NCBI GenBank assembly: GCA_963807225.1
Contig: CAWEAD010000007.1
Coordinates: 248,001-312,000, forward strand
Direction of reading: 5' to 3'
Length of the DNA: 64,000 nt
Source: JAGVGT01 sp963807225
GTDB lineage: Bacteria; Desulfobacterota; Desulfobulbia; Desulfobulbales; JAGXFP01
Part shown: positions 1-8,534 of the stretch, piece by piece
Layout: every line of letters begins with the position of its first letter
How positions within the stretch are numbered: the stretch's first letter is position 1
Program-made: the position numbers and the translations under genes
The notes under the pieces: generated by a model
Databases searched by the model: none
Seen by the model: the letters and a program-made list of their open reading frames with translations, nothing else
What the model was told of the DNA's origin: nothing

Positions 1-375
1 TTTGAGGAAGCGTGAGACGCTCCAGTAAAGATCGATGGGGAAAGGCAGCAGCAGATCGACCGCATCGCCCAAGACTTTTTCGGCATAGCGCTGCCCGGAA
101 CCGGTGGAAACCGAGAGGATCAGAACCCCCTGCGGATAGGCCGCCCGCAGTCCCAGAACCAGGGCCCGCACCGAGGCCGCCTCGCCGACGGAGAGGGCAT
201 GAACCCAGATCCGGGGTTTGCCGGCCGGCAGTCCCCGGCCCAGGGCGGCCAAGCCGAAACCGAGCCGCCGCAAAGTCCGGCCCCGGTACTTGGGTACCAA
301 CAGCACCACCAGGACCAGGCAGGGCAGGCAAAAGAGGATAAAAATGATCTGCAGGAGATTATAGAAGAACAACAT
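1..375 (-). CDS. waaA: 3-deoxy-D-manno-octulosonic acid (Kdo) transferase, N-terminal part
   Basis: The reading frame opens at an ATG at 375 and runs off the window edge, giving 125 residues without a stop. A hydrophobic N-terminal anchor (about residues 3-28) is followed by PKYRGR and then HALSVGEA (59-66), which matches the HAVSVGE block of WaaA/KdtA; the Glu in it is the family's catalytic base. WaaA transfers Kdo from CMP-Kdo to lipid A precursors at the inner face of the cytoplasmic membrane. The gene is divergent from rsmE, with about 70 bp between them. The C-terminal donor-binding half lies outside the window, so the enzyme is identified from its N-terminal domain only. Confidence 0.82.
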   Translation of the reverse strand, partial: MLFFYNLLQIIFILFCLPCLVLVVLLVPKYRGRTLRRLGFGLAALGRGLPAGKPRIWVHALSVGEAASVRALVLGLRAAYPQGVLILSVSTGSGQRYAEKVLGDAVDLLLPFPIDLYWSVSRFLK

Positions 376-444
376 GAGCGTTTGGCTTACCCCGGAGCCT
401 CTGGTATATTCGAGCAAAAATCCCCACCGGTGGAATTCTGATCA

Positions 445-1194
445 ATGAACCTTATCCTCATCTCGGAAGACGAAGTCAAGAACGGAGTGGCGATCCTCAA
501 CGACCGGCGGGCGCGCCACCTGCACAAGGTCTTGCGGGTCGAACCCGGCGACAGCTTGAGGATCGGTCTGGTCAACGGCCTTCTCGGTCGCGGCCTGGTC
601 CGGGAGATCTCAAGGGAGCGGGCCGTTTTGGAGTTACTGGCAACCGACCTGCCGCCAGCACCTTCCCGTCTGGAACTGATCCTCGCCCTGCCCCGACCGA
701 TCATGCTGAACCGGGTGCTCTCCCAGGTTGCCTCCATGGGAATCAAGCGCATTCACCTGATCAATGCCAACCGGGTCGAAAAAAGCTTTTTCAGCGCCTC
801 GGCCCTGCAGCCTGAAGCCCTGGCCGAAAGACTACGCCTGGGCCTGGAGCAGGCGGTGGATACCATTCTGCCGCAGATCGCCATCCATAACCGCTTCCGG
901 CCCTTCGTCGAAGATCGGTTGCCGGCCCTGCTTGGCGCCGGTGCCACCGGCCTGATCGCCCATCCCGGAGGAGGAGCCGGACTGGCGGAACAACTGGCGC
1001 AATGTGAACCTACAGGGGCGGTCCTGCTGGCCATCGGCCCGGAAGGGGGATGGGTCGACTTCGAGCTGACGATGTTTAAAAGCCAGGGTTTCCGGCAATT
1101 TTCCCTCGGGCCCAGAATCCTCCGGGTCGATACCGCCGTGCCAGCCCTGATCGCCCAGACTGAATTGCTCCTGGCCCAGCCTCCCGGCCCCTGA
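445..1194 (+). CDS. rsmE: 16S rRNA (uracil(1498)-N(3))-methyltransferase RsmE
   Basis: A 249-residue protein of normal RsmE length. The SPOUT-fold knot motifs are intact: IGPEGGW at 197-203 and LGPRILRVDTA at 221-231, which form the SAM-binding trefoil. The N-terminal part (ARHLHKVLRVEPGD) is the PUA-like RNA-binding domain. The enzyme methylates N3 of U1498 in 16S rRNA after 30S assembly. The start ATG has only a weak upstream purine run. It is convergent with murJ, whose stop lies 9 bp downstream of the rsmE stop. Confidence 0.95.
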   Translation: MNLILISEDEVKNGVAILNDRRARHLHKVLRVEPGDSLRIGLVNGLLGRGLVREISRERAVLELLATDLPPAPSRLELILALPRPIMLNRVLSQVASMGIKRIHLINANRVEKSFFSASALQPEALAERLRLGLEQAVDTILPQIAIHNRFRPFVEDRLPALLGAGATGLIAHPGGGAGLAEQLAQCEPTGAVLLAIGPEGGWVDFELTMFKSQGFRQFSLGPRILRVDTAVPALIAQTELLLAQPPGP

Positions 1195-1202
1195 AACTCC
1201 TT

Positions 1203-2798
1203 TCAGTGCCGCACCCTTCCGGTCAGCTTTACCCGGAAGTGGTCAACTATCAGTTGCAACTCCGGCAGACCCAGCCAGTACAGCACCAGCCCGTAAAGCA
1301 GAGCGCCGCTGCCGATCGCCAGGAGCAAAAAAAATATTTCCACCAGCACCCCGACCCCACCGGTCAATCGCGTAAAGCCCTCCAACCAACCCACCATAAC
1401 CAGAGTGGCCAACAAGACCTTGCCCAGTCCCAGGCCCAGATATCTAAGGGGCAGCCCTTCCAGTCTGCGCCCGAGCATGCTGAAGAGAAAGAGGAAATTG
1501 GCGGTCATGGCGCAGGAAACCGACAGGGCCAGAGCCCGGTGCTGCAAGGTGCCGATGGTCAGAAAAATTACCGCCACGTTGACTACCACCGCCAGGAAGC
1601 TGCCGACAACCGGGACCCTGGTGTTATCGATGTTATAGAAGACCGGCACGGTGACCTTGACCGCCGCGTAGAGTGATAACCCCAGGGCATAGTAGACCAG
1701 GGCCTCGGCGGTCATCAGGGTCGAGAAATGATTGAAGCGGCCGTGCTCGAAGATCAGTCGGATCAGCGGTTCGGCCAGAATGATCAATCCGGCCGTGGCC
1801 GGTATCGTCAGGCAAAAAGCCACGGTCAGGGTGGAAATATAGGATTCCTTCAAACCGGACATGCTACCGAGGGCCGCCTGCCGGGCCATGACCGGATGGG
1901 CGGCGATGGAAATCGCCACTCCGAAGACCCCTACCGGGAACATGAACAAACGAAAAGCATAATTCAACCATGACAGGCTGCCCTGTTGCAGGGAAGAAGC
2001 GAAAAAGTTGTTGATAAAGACGTTGACCTGCAGGGCAGCCAGGCCGGCCACCGCCGGCACCATCAGTCTCAGGATGCGGCGCAACCCGGGATCGGCCAGG
2101 GAGAGGTTGGGCCGAAATCGAAAGCCGGTCCGGCGCAAGGAGGGAAATTGTCCCACCAACTGCAGCATACCGCCGAACAGGGTGCCAAAGGCCATGCCGA
2201 CGATGGCCGGCTGGCCGAAACGGGGCAAAAGCAGAGCCAGCCCGACTCCGCCGACGATGGAACCCAGATTGAAATAGCTGGATGAAAGGGAAGGAATGAA
2301 AAAATAGCCCCGGGTATTGAGAATGCCCATGCAGACCGAGGAGAGCGAAATCATGAGCAGAAAAGGAAACATGATCACGGCCAACTGCCGGGTCAGCTCG
2401 ACCTTGCCGGGAGTCAGTTCGTACTCGGCCTCGACCATGAGGCGGACGATATTTTCGGCCTGCCAGACCCCGACCAGAATAATGATGCTGAGCAGGATGG
2501 AGAAGAAGACCATGACGTTGCCGGCCAACCGCCAGGTCTCCTCGGGGCCGCGATTGGTGTCGTAATCGGAAAACACCGTAACGAAAGCGGCGGACAGCGC
2601 CCCCTCGCCGAAGAGGTCGCGCAACAGGTTGGGGATGCGGAAGGCCACCACGAAGGCGTCGTAGGCGAAGCCGGCGCCGAAAAGGTAGGCAAAGGCCTGT
2701 TCGCGAACCAGCCCGAGAACCCGGCTGCACATGACCGCGATGCTGACCGTACCAGCCGATCTGGCGATGCGGCCGGTATGTTCCGCCGGCTTTTTCAT
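1203..2798 (-). CDS. murJ: Lipid II flippase MurJ
   Basis: A 531-residue polytopic membrane protein of the MOP/MviN family, which moves lipid II across the inner membrane for peptidoglycan synthesis. The N-terminal block RIARSAGTVSIAVMCSRVLG and the following AYLFGAG..DAFVVAFRIPNLLRDLFGEGALS region are characteristic of MurJ. About 14 hydrophobic segments fill the length. The ATG at 2798 was chosen because GAGGAG precedes it at good spacing and because the family begins near here; the frame stays open 34 codons further upstream without recognisable protein. Confidence 0.94.
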   Translation of the reverse strand: MKKPAEHTGRIARSAGTVSIAVMCSRVLGLVREQAFAYLFGAGFAYDAFVVAFRIPNLLRDLFGEGALSAAFVTVFSDYDTNRGPEETWRLAGNVMVFFSILLSIIILVGVWQAENIVRLMVEAEYELTPGKVELTRQLAVIMFPFLLMISLSSVCMGILNTRGYFFIPSLSSSYFNLGSIVGGVGLALLLPRFGQPAIVGMAFGTLFGGMLQLVGQFPSLRRTGFRFRPNLSLADPGLRRILRLMVPAVAGLAALQVNVFINNFFASSLQQGSLSWLNYAFRLFMFPVGVFGVAISIAAHPVMARQAALGSMSGLKESYISTLTVAFCLTIPATAGLIILAEPLIRLIFEHGRFNHFSTLMTAEALVYYALGLSLYAAVKVTVPVFYNIDNTRVPVVGSFLAVVVNVAVIFLTIGTLQHRALALSVSCAMTANFLFLFSMLGRRLEGLPLRYLGLGLGKVLLATLVMVGWLEGFTRLTGGVGVLVEIFFLLLAIGSGALLYGLVLYWLGLPELQLIVDHFRVKLTGRVRH

Positions 2799-2936
2799 CC
2801 TCTCCTCTTCATTCCCCGCAAAGTTGCTTCGCCAACTTAGCAAGTTGCCGCCCGGAAAACAACAGGGATGACTGATCGGCGCCAAAAAGCCGGGCCGCAA
2901 CCGGGGGTGAATTTATCGCCTGCCGGACTTTTTCCT

Positions 2937-2964
2937 TTGAGTTTCAAGCTCTGAATAGTAAGAA
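2937..2964 (+). promoter_or_regulatory. Weak candidate sigma70 promoter upstream of the EF-G-like gene
   Basis: TTGAGT (2937-2942) and TAAGAA (2959-2964) are separated by 16 bp in the 294-bp gap before the EF-G paralogue. Both hexamers deviate from consensus. Nothing else is recognisable in 2799-3092 apart from a strong ribosome-binding site (GGAGG) just before the start codon. Confidence 0.25.
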
Positions 2965-3092
2965 TTAATGAATGACTGCTCCGGCAAGACGTCGAATCCG
3001 GCCGCTGCCGGACCGGCAGCCCGGCCCGTTGTCCGGCGTCGGAGCCTTGCCACCCCGGTCTTCAACTCTCTGAAAACATAACGGAGGCATTC

Positions 3093-5162
3093 ATGCAGGA
3101 TATCAATCTGGTTAGGAATGTAGCGTTATTCGGTCATGGTAAAAGCGGCAAAACCTCGGTCGCCGAAGCCCTGCTCTTCACCGCCGGCAAGACCACGCGG
3201 TTGGGCAGGGTGGACGACGGCTCCTCGGTCATGGATTTTGAACCGGAGGAAATTGCCCATCACATGACCATCAGTTCCTCCTTCAACCAGTGTTCCTGGA
3301 AAAAACATGCCATCTACCTGATCGACACCCCCGGCGACGACAACTTTCTAAACGAGACCAAGTTCGCCGCCGCCGTAGCCGACACCGCCATCCTGGTGGT
3401 CGAGGCCACCGGCGAACTCAAAAGCCAGAGCGAGAAAATCGCCGACTTCGTCAAGGAAAGGAACCTCCCTAGCGTCATCGTCATTAATCGCATGGATCGG
3501 GAAAGGGCCAATTTTCACAATTGCCTGGCCGAAGTCTCCGCCGTCCTGCCCTTCAAACCGGTGGTGATTCATCTACCCATCGGCGCCGAGGATAATTTCC
3601 GGGGGCTGGTGGATATCGTCCGGCAAAAGGGTTACCTGTTCGAAGGCGATAACGGCAAGGTTAAAGAGACCGCGATCCCCGCCGAACTGACCGACCAGGT
3701 TGCCCAATACCGGGAAAACCTGATGGAGGTAGTGGCCGAAACCGACGACGAGCTGATCGAAAAATTCCTCGAAGAGGGGGAACTTACAGATGACGATCTT
3801 GAGGCCGGCCTCAAGAAAGGGGTGGCCTCCGGGGCCATCGCCATGGTTACCTGCCTGTCGGCCACCAAAAATCTGGGCAGCGGCCCGCTCCTGGACCTGA
3901 TCTGCGACTTCCTGCCCGCCCCAACCGCGCGGCCCGCCACTTTGGGCACCGATCCCAAGAGCGGTGACCCGGTGGAGCGCCCACCCCGTCCGGATGCCCC
4001 CTTTTCCGCCCTGGTTTTCAAAACCATGGCCGATCCCTATGCCGGCCGCCTCACCATCTTCAAGGTAATCTCCGGCACGTTGTCCGGAGAATCCTTCTAC
4101 AACTCGTCCAAGGAAACCGTTGAAAAGTTCGGTCAGCTTCTGGTTCTGGAAGGCAAGACCCAGAGCCAGATCGACAGCGCCGGCCCCGGCATGATCGTGG
4201 CCGTGGCCAAACTCAAGGAAACCGTTACCGGCGACACCCTCTGCGACGCCGCCGCCCCGGTAATCTTCGAAGGTTTGACGCCGATGGAGCCCAACATCTC
4301 CTACGCCGTGACCACCGGTCAGAAAAAAGACGAGGAGAAGCTCCACGCCTCGATCAACAAGATGCTGGAAGAGGATCCCACCCTGCAGCTGATCCGCGAT
4401 CCGCATACCAGACAGATTCTGGTTTCCGGCGTCGGCCAGGTCCACCTGGAGATTATCGGCGAACGGATCAAGCGCAAGTTCGGGGTCGATATGAATCTGG
4501 AACTACCCAGGGTTCCATATAGGGAAACAATCAAGGGCAAGGCCAGGGTCCAGGGCAAACACAAGAAACAGACCGGTGGCCACGGCCAGTTCGCCGACAG
4601 CTGGATCGAGATCGAGCCGCTGCCCCGCGGCGGAGGCTTCGTCTTCGAGGATAAGATCGTCGGAGGGGTCATCCCGCGGCAGTTCATCCCGGCTGTGGAG
4701 AAAGGAATCATCGAGGCCATGGACAAAGGAATCCTGGCCGGCTACCCCATGGTTGATATCAAGGTCGCGTTGGTGGACGGCTCTTTCCATGCGGTCGACT
4801 CATCGGAAATGGCCTTCAAGATTTCCGGCGCCCTGGCCTTCCGCAAGGGAACCCAGGAGGCCAAACCGGTGCTGCTGGAGCCGATCATGAACATGACCAT
4901 CAAGATCCCCAAGGAGTACGTGGGCGACGTGATCGGTGACCTGAACGGCCGGCGCGGCAAGGTTATGGGCATGGATTCCGAGACCAAGAGCGAGGTGATT
5001 ACCGCCCAGGCCCCGATGTCCGAGATTCAGCAATACGCCCCCAATCTCAACTCGATCACCGGCGGTCGCGGTTCCTTCAAGGTGGAATTCTCCCACTACG
5101 AGGAAGTTCCGGCCCAGATGGCGGAAAAGATCATCGCCCAGGCTAATGCCGACAAGGAATGA
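3093..5162 (+). CDS. Elongation factor G-like protein (EF-G paralogue, FusA2 type)
   Basis: 689 residues with the complete EF-G domain order: GTPase, domain II, III, IV (YRETIKGKA..KHKKQTGGHGQFAD) and V (VIGDLNGRRGKVMGM). The P loop is GHGKSGKT (14-21) instead of the AHIDAGKT of canonical translocase EF-G, with DTPG at 78-81 and NRMD at 132-135. This signature marks the 'elongation factor G-like' paralogue whose role is poorly defined; in some bacteria such paralogues act in ribosome recycling or bind ribosomes without normal translocation. GGAGG lies just upstream of the ATG. Its stop overlaps the start of the MogA-type gene in an ATGA, so the two are translationally coupled. Confidence 0.9.
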   Translation: MQDINLVRNVALFGHGKSGKTSVAEALLFTAGKTTRLGRVDDGSSVMDFEPEEIAHHMTISSSFNQCSWKKHAIYLIDTPGDDNFLNETKFAAAVADTAILVVEATGELKSQSEKIADFVKERNLPSVIVINRMDRERANFHNCLAEVSAVLPFKPVVIHLPIGAEDNFRGLVDIVRQKGYLFEGDNGKVKETAIPAELTDQVAQYRENLMEVVAETDDELIEKFLEEGELTDDDLEAGLKKGVASGAIAMVTCLSATKNLGSGPLLDLICDFLPAPTARPATLGTDPKSGDPVERPPRPDAPFSALVFKTMADPYAGRLTIFKVISGTLSGESFYNSSKETVEKFGQLLVLEGKTQSQIDSAGPGMIVAVAKLKETVTGDTLCDAAAPVIFEGLTPMEPNISYAVTTGQKKDEEKLHASINKMLEEDPTLQLIRDPHTRQILVSGVGQVHLEIIGERIKRKFGVDMNLELPRVPYRETIKGKARVQGKHKKQTGGHGQFADSWIEIEPLPRGGGFVFEDKIVGGVIPRQFIPAVEKGIIEAMDKGILAGYPMVDIKVALVDGSFHAVDSSEMAFKISGALAFRKGTQEAKPVLLEPIMNMTIKIPKEYVGDVIGDLNGRRGKVMGMDSETKSEVITAQAPMSEIQQYAPNLNSITGGRGSFKVEFSHYEEVPAQMAEKIIAQANADKE

Positions 5163-5671
5163 GTCACGGAAAACCTGATTGCGGTTACACCTGCGGGATA
5201 CTGACGGTCAGCGACCGCGGAGCCTGCGGCACCCGCCATGACTCCAGCGGACCGGCCCTGGCCGAAATCCTCACCGGTCACGGTTTTACTCTGACGGCCA
5301 CTGCCATCGTCCCCGACGTCATCGATGAAATTCGCCAGGTGCTTCTGGAGTGGGTCGAAGAAACCAATCTGGATCTGATCCTCACCACCGGCGGCACCGG
5401 CCTCTCCCCCCGTGATCTGACTCCGGAGGCCACCCGTCCTCTGCTGGATCGGGAGATCCCCGGCATCCCCGAGGCCATGCGGCTGGCCGGCCTGGCCCAG
5501 ACCCCGCGCGCCATGCTCTCACGCGGCCTGGCCGGCACCCGCGACCGGACCTTGATCATCAACCTGCCCGGCAGCGCCCGAGCCGCCGGCGAAAATCTCT
5601 CGGCGGTCATCGCCACCCTGCCCCACGCCCTGGACAAAATTAAAGGTGATCCCCGCGACTGCGGCAGATAA
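5159..5671 (+). CDS. mog: Molybdopterin adenylyltransferase (MogA/MoaB family)
   Basis: 170 residues of the MoCF-binding fold. TTGGTGLSPRDLTPEAT (from residue 76) is the family signature that binds molybdopterin and the adenylyl group, and NLPGSARAAGENL is the second conserved loop. The enzyme adenylates molybdopterin before molybdate insertion. It overlaps the upstream EF-G-like gene by 4 bp (ATGA), so it is probably made from the same transcript. No other molybdenum cofactor genes are nearby. Distinguishing MogA from MoaB by sequence alone is uncertain; MogA is the better fit by length and motif. Confidence 0.87.
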   Translation: MSHGKPDCGYTCGILTVSDRGACGTRHDSSGPALAEILTGHGFTLTATAIVPDVIDEIRQVLLEWVEETNLDLILTTGGTGLSPRDLTPEATRPLLDREIPGIPEAMRLAGLAQTPRAMLSRGLAGTRDRTLIINLPGSARAAGENLSAVIATLPHALDKIKGDPRDCGR

Positions 5672-5686
5672 ACGGAGTCGTGGGAC

Positions 5687-5753
5687 ACGTCAAATCAGGT
5701 CGTAGGTTGGGCTGAGCCAAGCGAAGCCCAACAACTTTGCGACCTGGTGACGT
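5687..5753. repeat. Nested palindromic repeat with a GTTGGGCT/AGCCCAAC core
   Basis: Inner arms GTTGGGCT (5706-5713) and AGCCCAAC (5725-5732) enclose an 11-base loop. Outside them lie CAGGTCG (5696-5702) pairing with CGACCTG (5740-5746), and ACGTCA (5687-5692) pairing with TGACGT (5748-5753). The core resembles the dispersed 'GTAGGTTGGGCT..AGCGAAGCCCAAC' repeats seen in many proteobacterial intergenic regions. It lies downstream of the MogA-type gene and upstream of a bidirectional terminator. Confidence 0.6.
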
Positions 5754-5811
5754 CGGGCTTCGTACCTCAGCTCCACCCACACAAGCAGAGTCTTCCAGCC
5801 TTGTGCCGGAC

Positions 5812-5846
5812 AAAAAAAGGGCGACCGCTACCGGTCGCCCTTTTTT
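5812..5846. terminator. Bidirectional rho-independent terminator
   Basis: A 9-bp GC-rich stem, GGGCGACCG (5819-5827) with CGGTCGCCC (5832-5840), has a 4-base loop. It is flanked by seven A's on the left and six T's on the right, so it can terminate both the plus-strand EF-G-like/mog transcript and the convergent purM transcript. Confidence 0.88.
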
Positions 5847-5867
5847 AGCCAACTTGGAATCTAATTC

Positions 5868-6935
5868 TTAGGAGAAGTTGCCCTCGCAATCGATCTCCAC
5901 CGCCACATCTCCCTTGGTGCGGGCCACCACATCACCGATCACGAAAGGAGTTTCACCCATGGCGGCCAGTTGGAAGCAAATGTCCTCGGCCTGGTCCGCC
6001 TCGACGAAGGCGATCATGCCGATGCCGCAGTTGAAGGTCTTGAACATCTCCTCCGGCTCGACGTTACCGGTTTTGCAGAGGTAACGAAAAACCGGCGGGA
6101 TCGCCCAACTGCCGGTCTCGATCTTCACCTTGCAGCCGTTGGGCAACACCCGGGGAATATTGTCGAAGAAGCCGCCGCCGGTAACATGCACCAGGCCGTG
6201 GATCTTGAAATGCCTGATGACGTTGAGGAGCGGCTCGGTATAGATCCGGGTCGGCTTGAGCAGCTCTTCGCCGACCTTGCAGCCCAGAATCTCCAGGTAA
6301 TCGTCGACCTTGAGCTTCTGCTCCTCGAAAAAGACTTTGCGGACCAGGGAATAGCCGTTGCTGTGCACCCCGCTGGAGGCCAGTCCGATCAGCTTGTTGC
6401 CCACCCGAATGTCGGAGCCGTCGATGATATCGTCCCGTTCGGCGATGCCGACCACGAAGCCGGCCAAATCATACTCGCCACCATGGTACATCCCGGGCAT
6501 CTCGGCGGTCTCGCCGCCGATCAGGGAACACTTGGAGATCTCGCACCCTTTGGCGATGCCCTTGACCACATCGACCGCCACCTCCAGGTCGAGCTTGCCG
6601 ATGGCGAAGTAATCCAGAAAGAACAGCGGTCGCGCCCCGGAAACCACGGTATCGTTGACACACATGGCCACCAGGTCGATGCCGATGGTGTCATGCCGGT
6701 TACAAAGCTGCGCCACGCTGAGTTTGGTGCCGACCCCGTCGGTGGAAGAAACCAGCACCGGGTCCTTGTAACGATCACCGCCCAAGGCGAAGAGCCCACC
6801 GAAGCCGCCGATGTCTGTCATTACCCCGCGCTGAAAAGTGGCGGAGACCAGCGGCTTGATTTTCTTGACGAATTCGTTGCCCTTGTCGATATCGACTCCG
6901 GACTCAACGTACCTGGATTTCTTCTCAGTGGTCAT
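5868..6935 (-). CDS. purM: Phosphoribosylformylglycinamidine cyclo-ligase (AIR synthetase)
   Basis: 355 residues, full length for PurM. It catalyses ATP-dependent ring closure of FGAM to AIR in purine synthesis. Family blocks are intact: VSSTDGVGTKLSVA, GIDLVAMCVND, LIGGETAEMPGMY, GLASSGVHSNGYSLVRKV and HVTGGGFFDNIPRVLP. The gene stands alone, with no other purine gene next to it, and ends against a strong bidirectional terminator. No purine riboswitch is recognisable in the 349-bp upstream gap. Confidence 0.96.
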   Translation of the reverse strand: MTTEKKSRYVESGVDIDKGNEFVKKIKPLVSATFQRGVMTDIGGFGGLFALGGDRYKDPVLVSSTDGVGTKLSVAQLCNRHDTIGIDLVAMCVNDTVVSGARPLFFLDYFAIGKLDLEVAVDVVKGIAKGCEISKCSLIGGETAEMPGMYHGGEYDLAGFVVGIAERDDIIDGSDIRVGNKLIGLASSGVHSNGYSLVRKVFFEEQKLKVDDYLEILGCKVGEELLKPTRIYTEPLLNVIRHFKIHGLVHVTGGGFFDNIPRVLPNGCKVKIETGSWAIPPVFRYLCKTGNVEPEEMFKTFNCGIGMIAFVEADQAEDICFQLAAMGETPFVIGDVVARTKGDVAVEIDCEGNFS

Positions 6936-7284
6936 AGGGGTCTGCTTATTCTTTTGGCTGATCTGGAGTGGTTCGACACCGGGAGCACGTTAACAGCGCA
7001 AGCCACCCGGTAATGAGAACCGGTTTTTTACCTGCGGCCCCGGCAAAAGTCAACGGGTTTCAACGGTTGGCCGTTGCAGCGGCCCGGCCGATCATTTATC
7101 GGCAATCAGGAAATTTTCAAGAAGATAACATATCCGAGGCAACTCCCGTAGATACTTTCTGAATATTTTTAGAGTCCATTGACCGGTCGGCGCAGATGCG
7201 TTAATGTTTGAAGTTCTCAAATTAACGTCAACTTTGCCGCCGCTATGACTGCCGTGGCGACGACAAATATCAGAGGAGTGCACC
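6936..7284. other. Intergenic region between divergent purM and the zinc-ribbon gene
   Basis: 349 bp with no supported gene. The only candidate signal is a sigma70-like promoter for the downstream plus-strand gene (7179-7207). No RNA gene, repeat or operator stands out. Confidence 0.5.
7179..7207 (+). promoter_or_regulatory. Candidate sigma70 promoter for the zinc-ribbon protein gene
   Basis: TTGACC (7179-7184) and TAATGT (7202-7207) are separated by 17 bp, about 80 bp upstream of the start codon at 7285. Confidence 0.4.
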
Positions 7285-7947
7285 ATGTTCACCGACCAGC
7301 ACTGTTACGAAATTGCCAAGGAAGTTCATCACTGCCCCCATTGCGGCGACCAACTCTTCTGCTGCCGCACCCCGCCCTTCCACGTCGGTGACGGCCTGGG
7401 CTGGGGCACCGAAGTCTTCTTTGTCTGTCTCAACGACGAATGCAAAATCTTCAAGAACAGCTGGCAGGAATTTGTCGAGCGCTACGGCCAGTCAGCTTCC
7501 TGCCGCTACATGAAGCTGCCTAACGAGGAAAAGGGCGGACCGATGATGGTCGGCAGCAAGGATGCCTTCACCGGTATGGTGGTCAACCCGGACGACATGG
7601 ACAAAGTCAACGAGCGATACAAACTCGAGAAGGAGGCGGTGGCCCGCCTGGCTTGCTGCGTGGCCGAAAAGGATCTGGAACCGGTAATCCGCCTGATCAC
7701 CGATGAAGAAGCCAACCTGGAAAATCGCCAGCGGGCCTGCGCTCTCTTGGAAGACTTGAACGATCTGGACTGTATCGATCCGATCCGGGCCCATAAGTTT
7801 CTGCACACCGAGATCGGCCAGCAGGCCGAACTGGCCATCTGCCGGATACTCCGGAAGCAAAACCGCATGGAGTGCCCGCACTGCGCCGAGATCGTCAAGG
7901 CCCAGGCCAAGATCTGCAAGAGCTGCGGTCGGGAAACCGACAAATAA
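7285..7947 (+). CDS. Zinc-ribbon protein with N- and C-terminal CxxC pairs
   Basis: 220 residues, not assigned to a named family. The N-terminus has CPHCGDQLFCC, with two further Cys in FVCLNDECK, a likely zinc site. The C-terminus is a short zinc ribbon, CPHCAEIVKAQAKICKSCGRE. The middle (about residues 100-190) is helical and resembles a short HEAT-like segment, but this is only an impression from periodicity. No signal peptide or membrane segment is present, so it is probably cytosolic. GAGGAG precedes the ATG at good spacing. Function unknown; the two metal sites suggest protein or nucleic-acid binding. Confidence 0.75.
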   Translation: MFTDQHCYEIAKEVHHCPHCGDQLFCCRTPPFHVGDGLGWGTEVFFVCLNDECKIFKNSWQEFVERYGQSASCRYMKLPNEEKGGPMMVGSKDAFTGMVVNPDDMDKVNERYKLEKEAVARLACCVAEKDLEPVIRLITDEEANLENRQRACALLEDLNDLDCIDPIRAHKFLHTEIGQQAELAICRILRKQNRMECPHCAEIVKAQAKICKSCGRETDK

Positions 7948-7970
7948 CGCAACGGTTGCCGCCGCCCAAG

Positions 7971-8092
7971 CCGGATTATTCACGAGTCGAGGTTGACGGC
8001 AATGCAAGGAAGCGGGCGCCCGGCCATACTCGGGTATGGCGGTTGTCCGCTGACACGGCAGAACCGCCGGGATCGGCTCGTGAATAATCCGG
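7971..8092. repeat. Palindromic element A (16-bp perfect arms, about 90-bp core)
   Basis: Arms CCGGATTATTCACGAG (7971-7986) and CTCGTGAATAATCCGG (8077-8092) are perfect inverted repeats. The core holds a small palindrome around CCATACTCGGGTATGG and a GCAATGCAAGG stretch that recur in related form in elements at 59118-59267 and 60898-61044. It starts 23 bp after the zinc-ribbon protein's stop codon and precedes the tRNA gene. Confidence 0.65.
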
Positions 8093-8153
8093 ACTAAATT
8101 GACCTTGCCAAACAGGCCGAATTCTATTAAATAGGCCTTTCAAAGTTTTGCAT

Positions 8154-8231
8154 GGTGGGCGTGGCTCAGTTGGTTGGAGCACCGGGTTGTGGCCTCGGAG
8201 GTCGTGGGTTCAAGTCCCATCGCTCACCCCA
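8154..8231 (+). tRNA. tRNA-His (anticodon GTG)
   Basis: The cloverleaf closes fully. G(-1) is at 8154 and pairs with the C73 discriminator, the identity element of tRNA-His. The acceptor GTGGGCG (8155-8161) pairs with CGCTCAC (8221-8227). The anticodon stem CCGGG/CTCGG holds the loop TTGTGGC with anticodon GTG. The T arm GTGGG-TTCAAGT-CCCAT is standard, and CCA is encoded (8229-8231). A strong terminator follows directly. Confidence 0.97.
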
Positions 8232-8240
8232 GTTTTTCCA

Positions 8241-8274
8241 GGGTTTCCGGTTCCGACCGGAAACCCTTTTTTTT
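8241..8274 (+). terminator. Rho-independent terminator of tRNA-His
   Basis: A perfect 10-bp stem, GGGTTTCCGG (8241-8250) with CCGGAAACCC (8257-8266), has a 6-base loop and is followed by eight T's. It starts 9 bp after the CCA end of the tRNA. Confidence 0.93.
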
Positions 8275-8283
8275 GGCGCTGAG

Positions 8284-8499
8284 ATGACCAACGACAAAGA
8301 ATTAACGCTGACCTGCCTGGCCTGCACCGGCCGCGCCCTTCTCCGCGGCCGCTGAGCCAAGGCCCGCGTGATCTGCACGGCGTGCGGATGGGAAAGCCCG
8401 GTGGAGCCATACCGGGAACAGATCGAGGCTACCAAGGCACGCTGGTGCCGAGAAGCGGCCGAGCCGGAACTCCTCCCCATAGATCGATTCGACGGTTAA
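8284..8499 (+). pseudogene. Short zinc-ribbon ORF interrupted by an in-frame TGA
   Basis: From an ATG at 8284 the frame reads 23 codons to a TGA (8353-8355) and then stays open to a TAA at 8497-8499. Read through, it gives 71 codons with TCLACTGR before the TGA and VICTACGWES after it, that is, two CxxC halves of a zinc ribbon on either side of the stop. This suggests one gene broken by a nonsense change (for example Trp TGG to TGA). Selenocysteine is less likely, because the TGA is not at a metal-ligand or redox position and the hairpin just after it lacks the GG-containing apical loop of bacterial SECIS elements. No convincing ribosome-binding site is seen. Confidence 0.45.
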
Positions 8500-8534
8500 A
8501 CACCGCCCCGACCTTCACCTTAAAATTGGAAAAT

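Noticed and set aside
5687..5753. CRISPR-like repeat
   Set aside because: Only a single palindromic unit is present, with no spacer-repeat periodicity; no CRISPR array or cas gene was seen anywhere in the window.
8353..8355. In-frame TGA in the small zinc-ribbon ORF as selenocysteine
   Set aside because: Not at a Cys-like position; the following hairpin lacks the GG apical loop. Kept only as a nonsense interruption.
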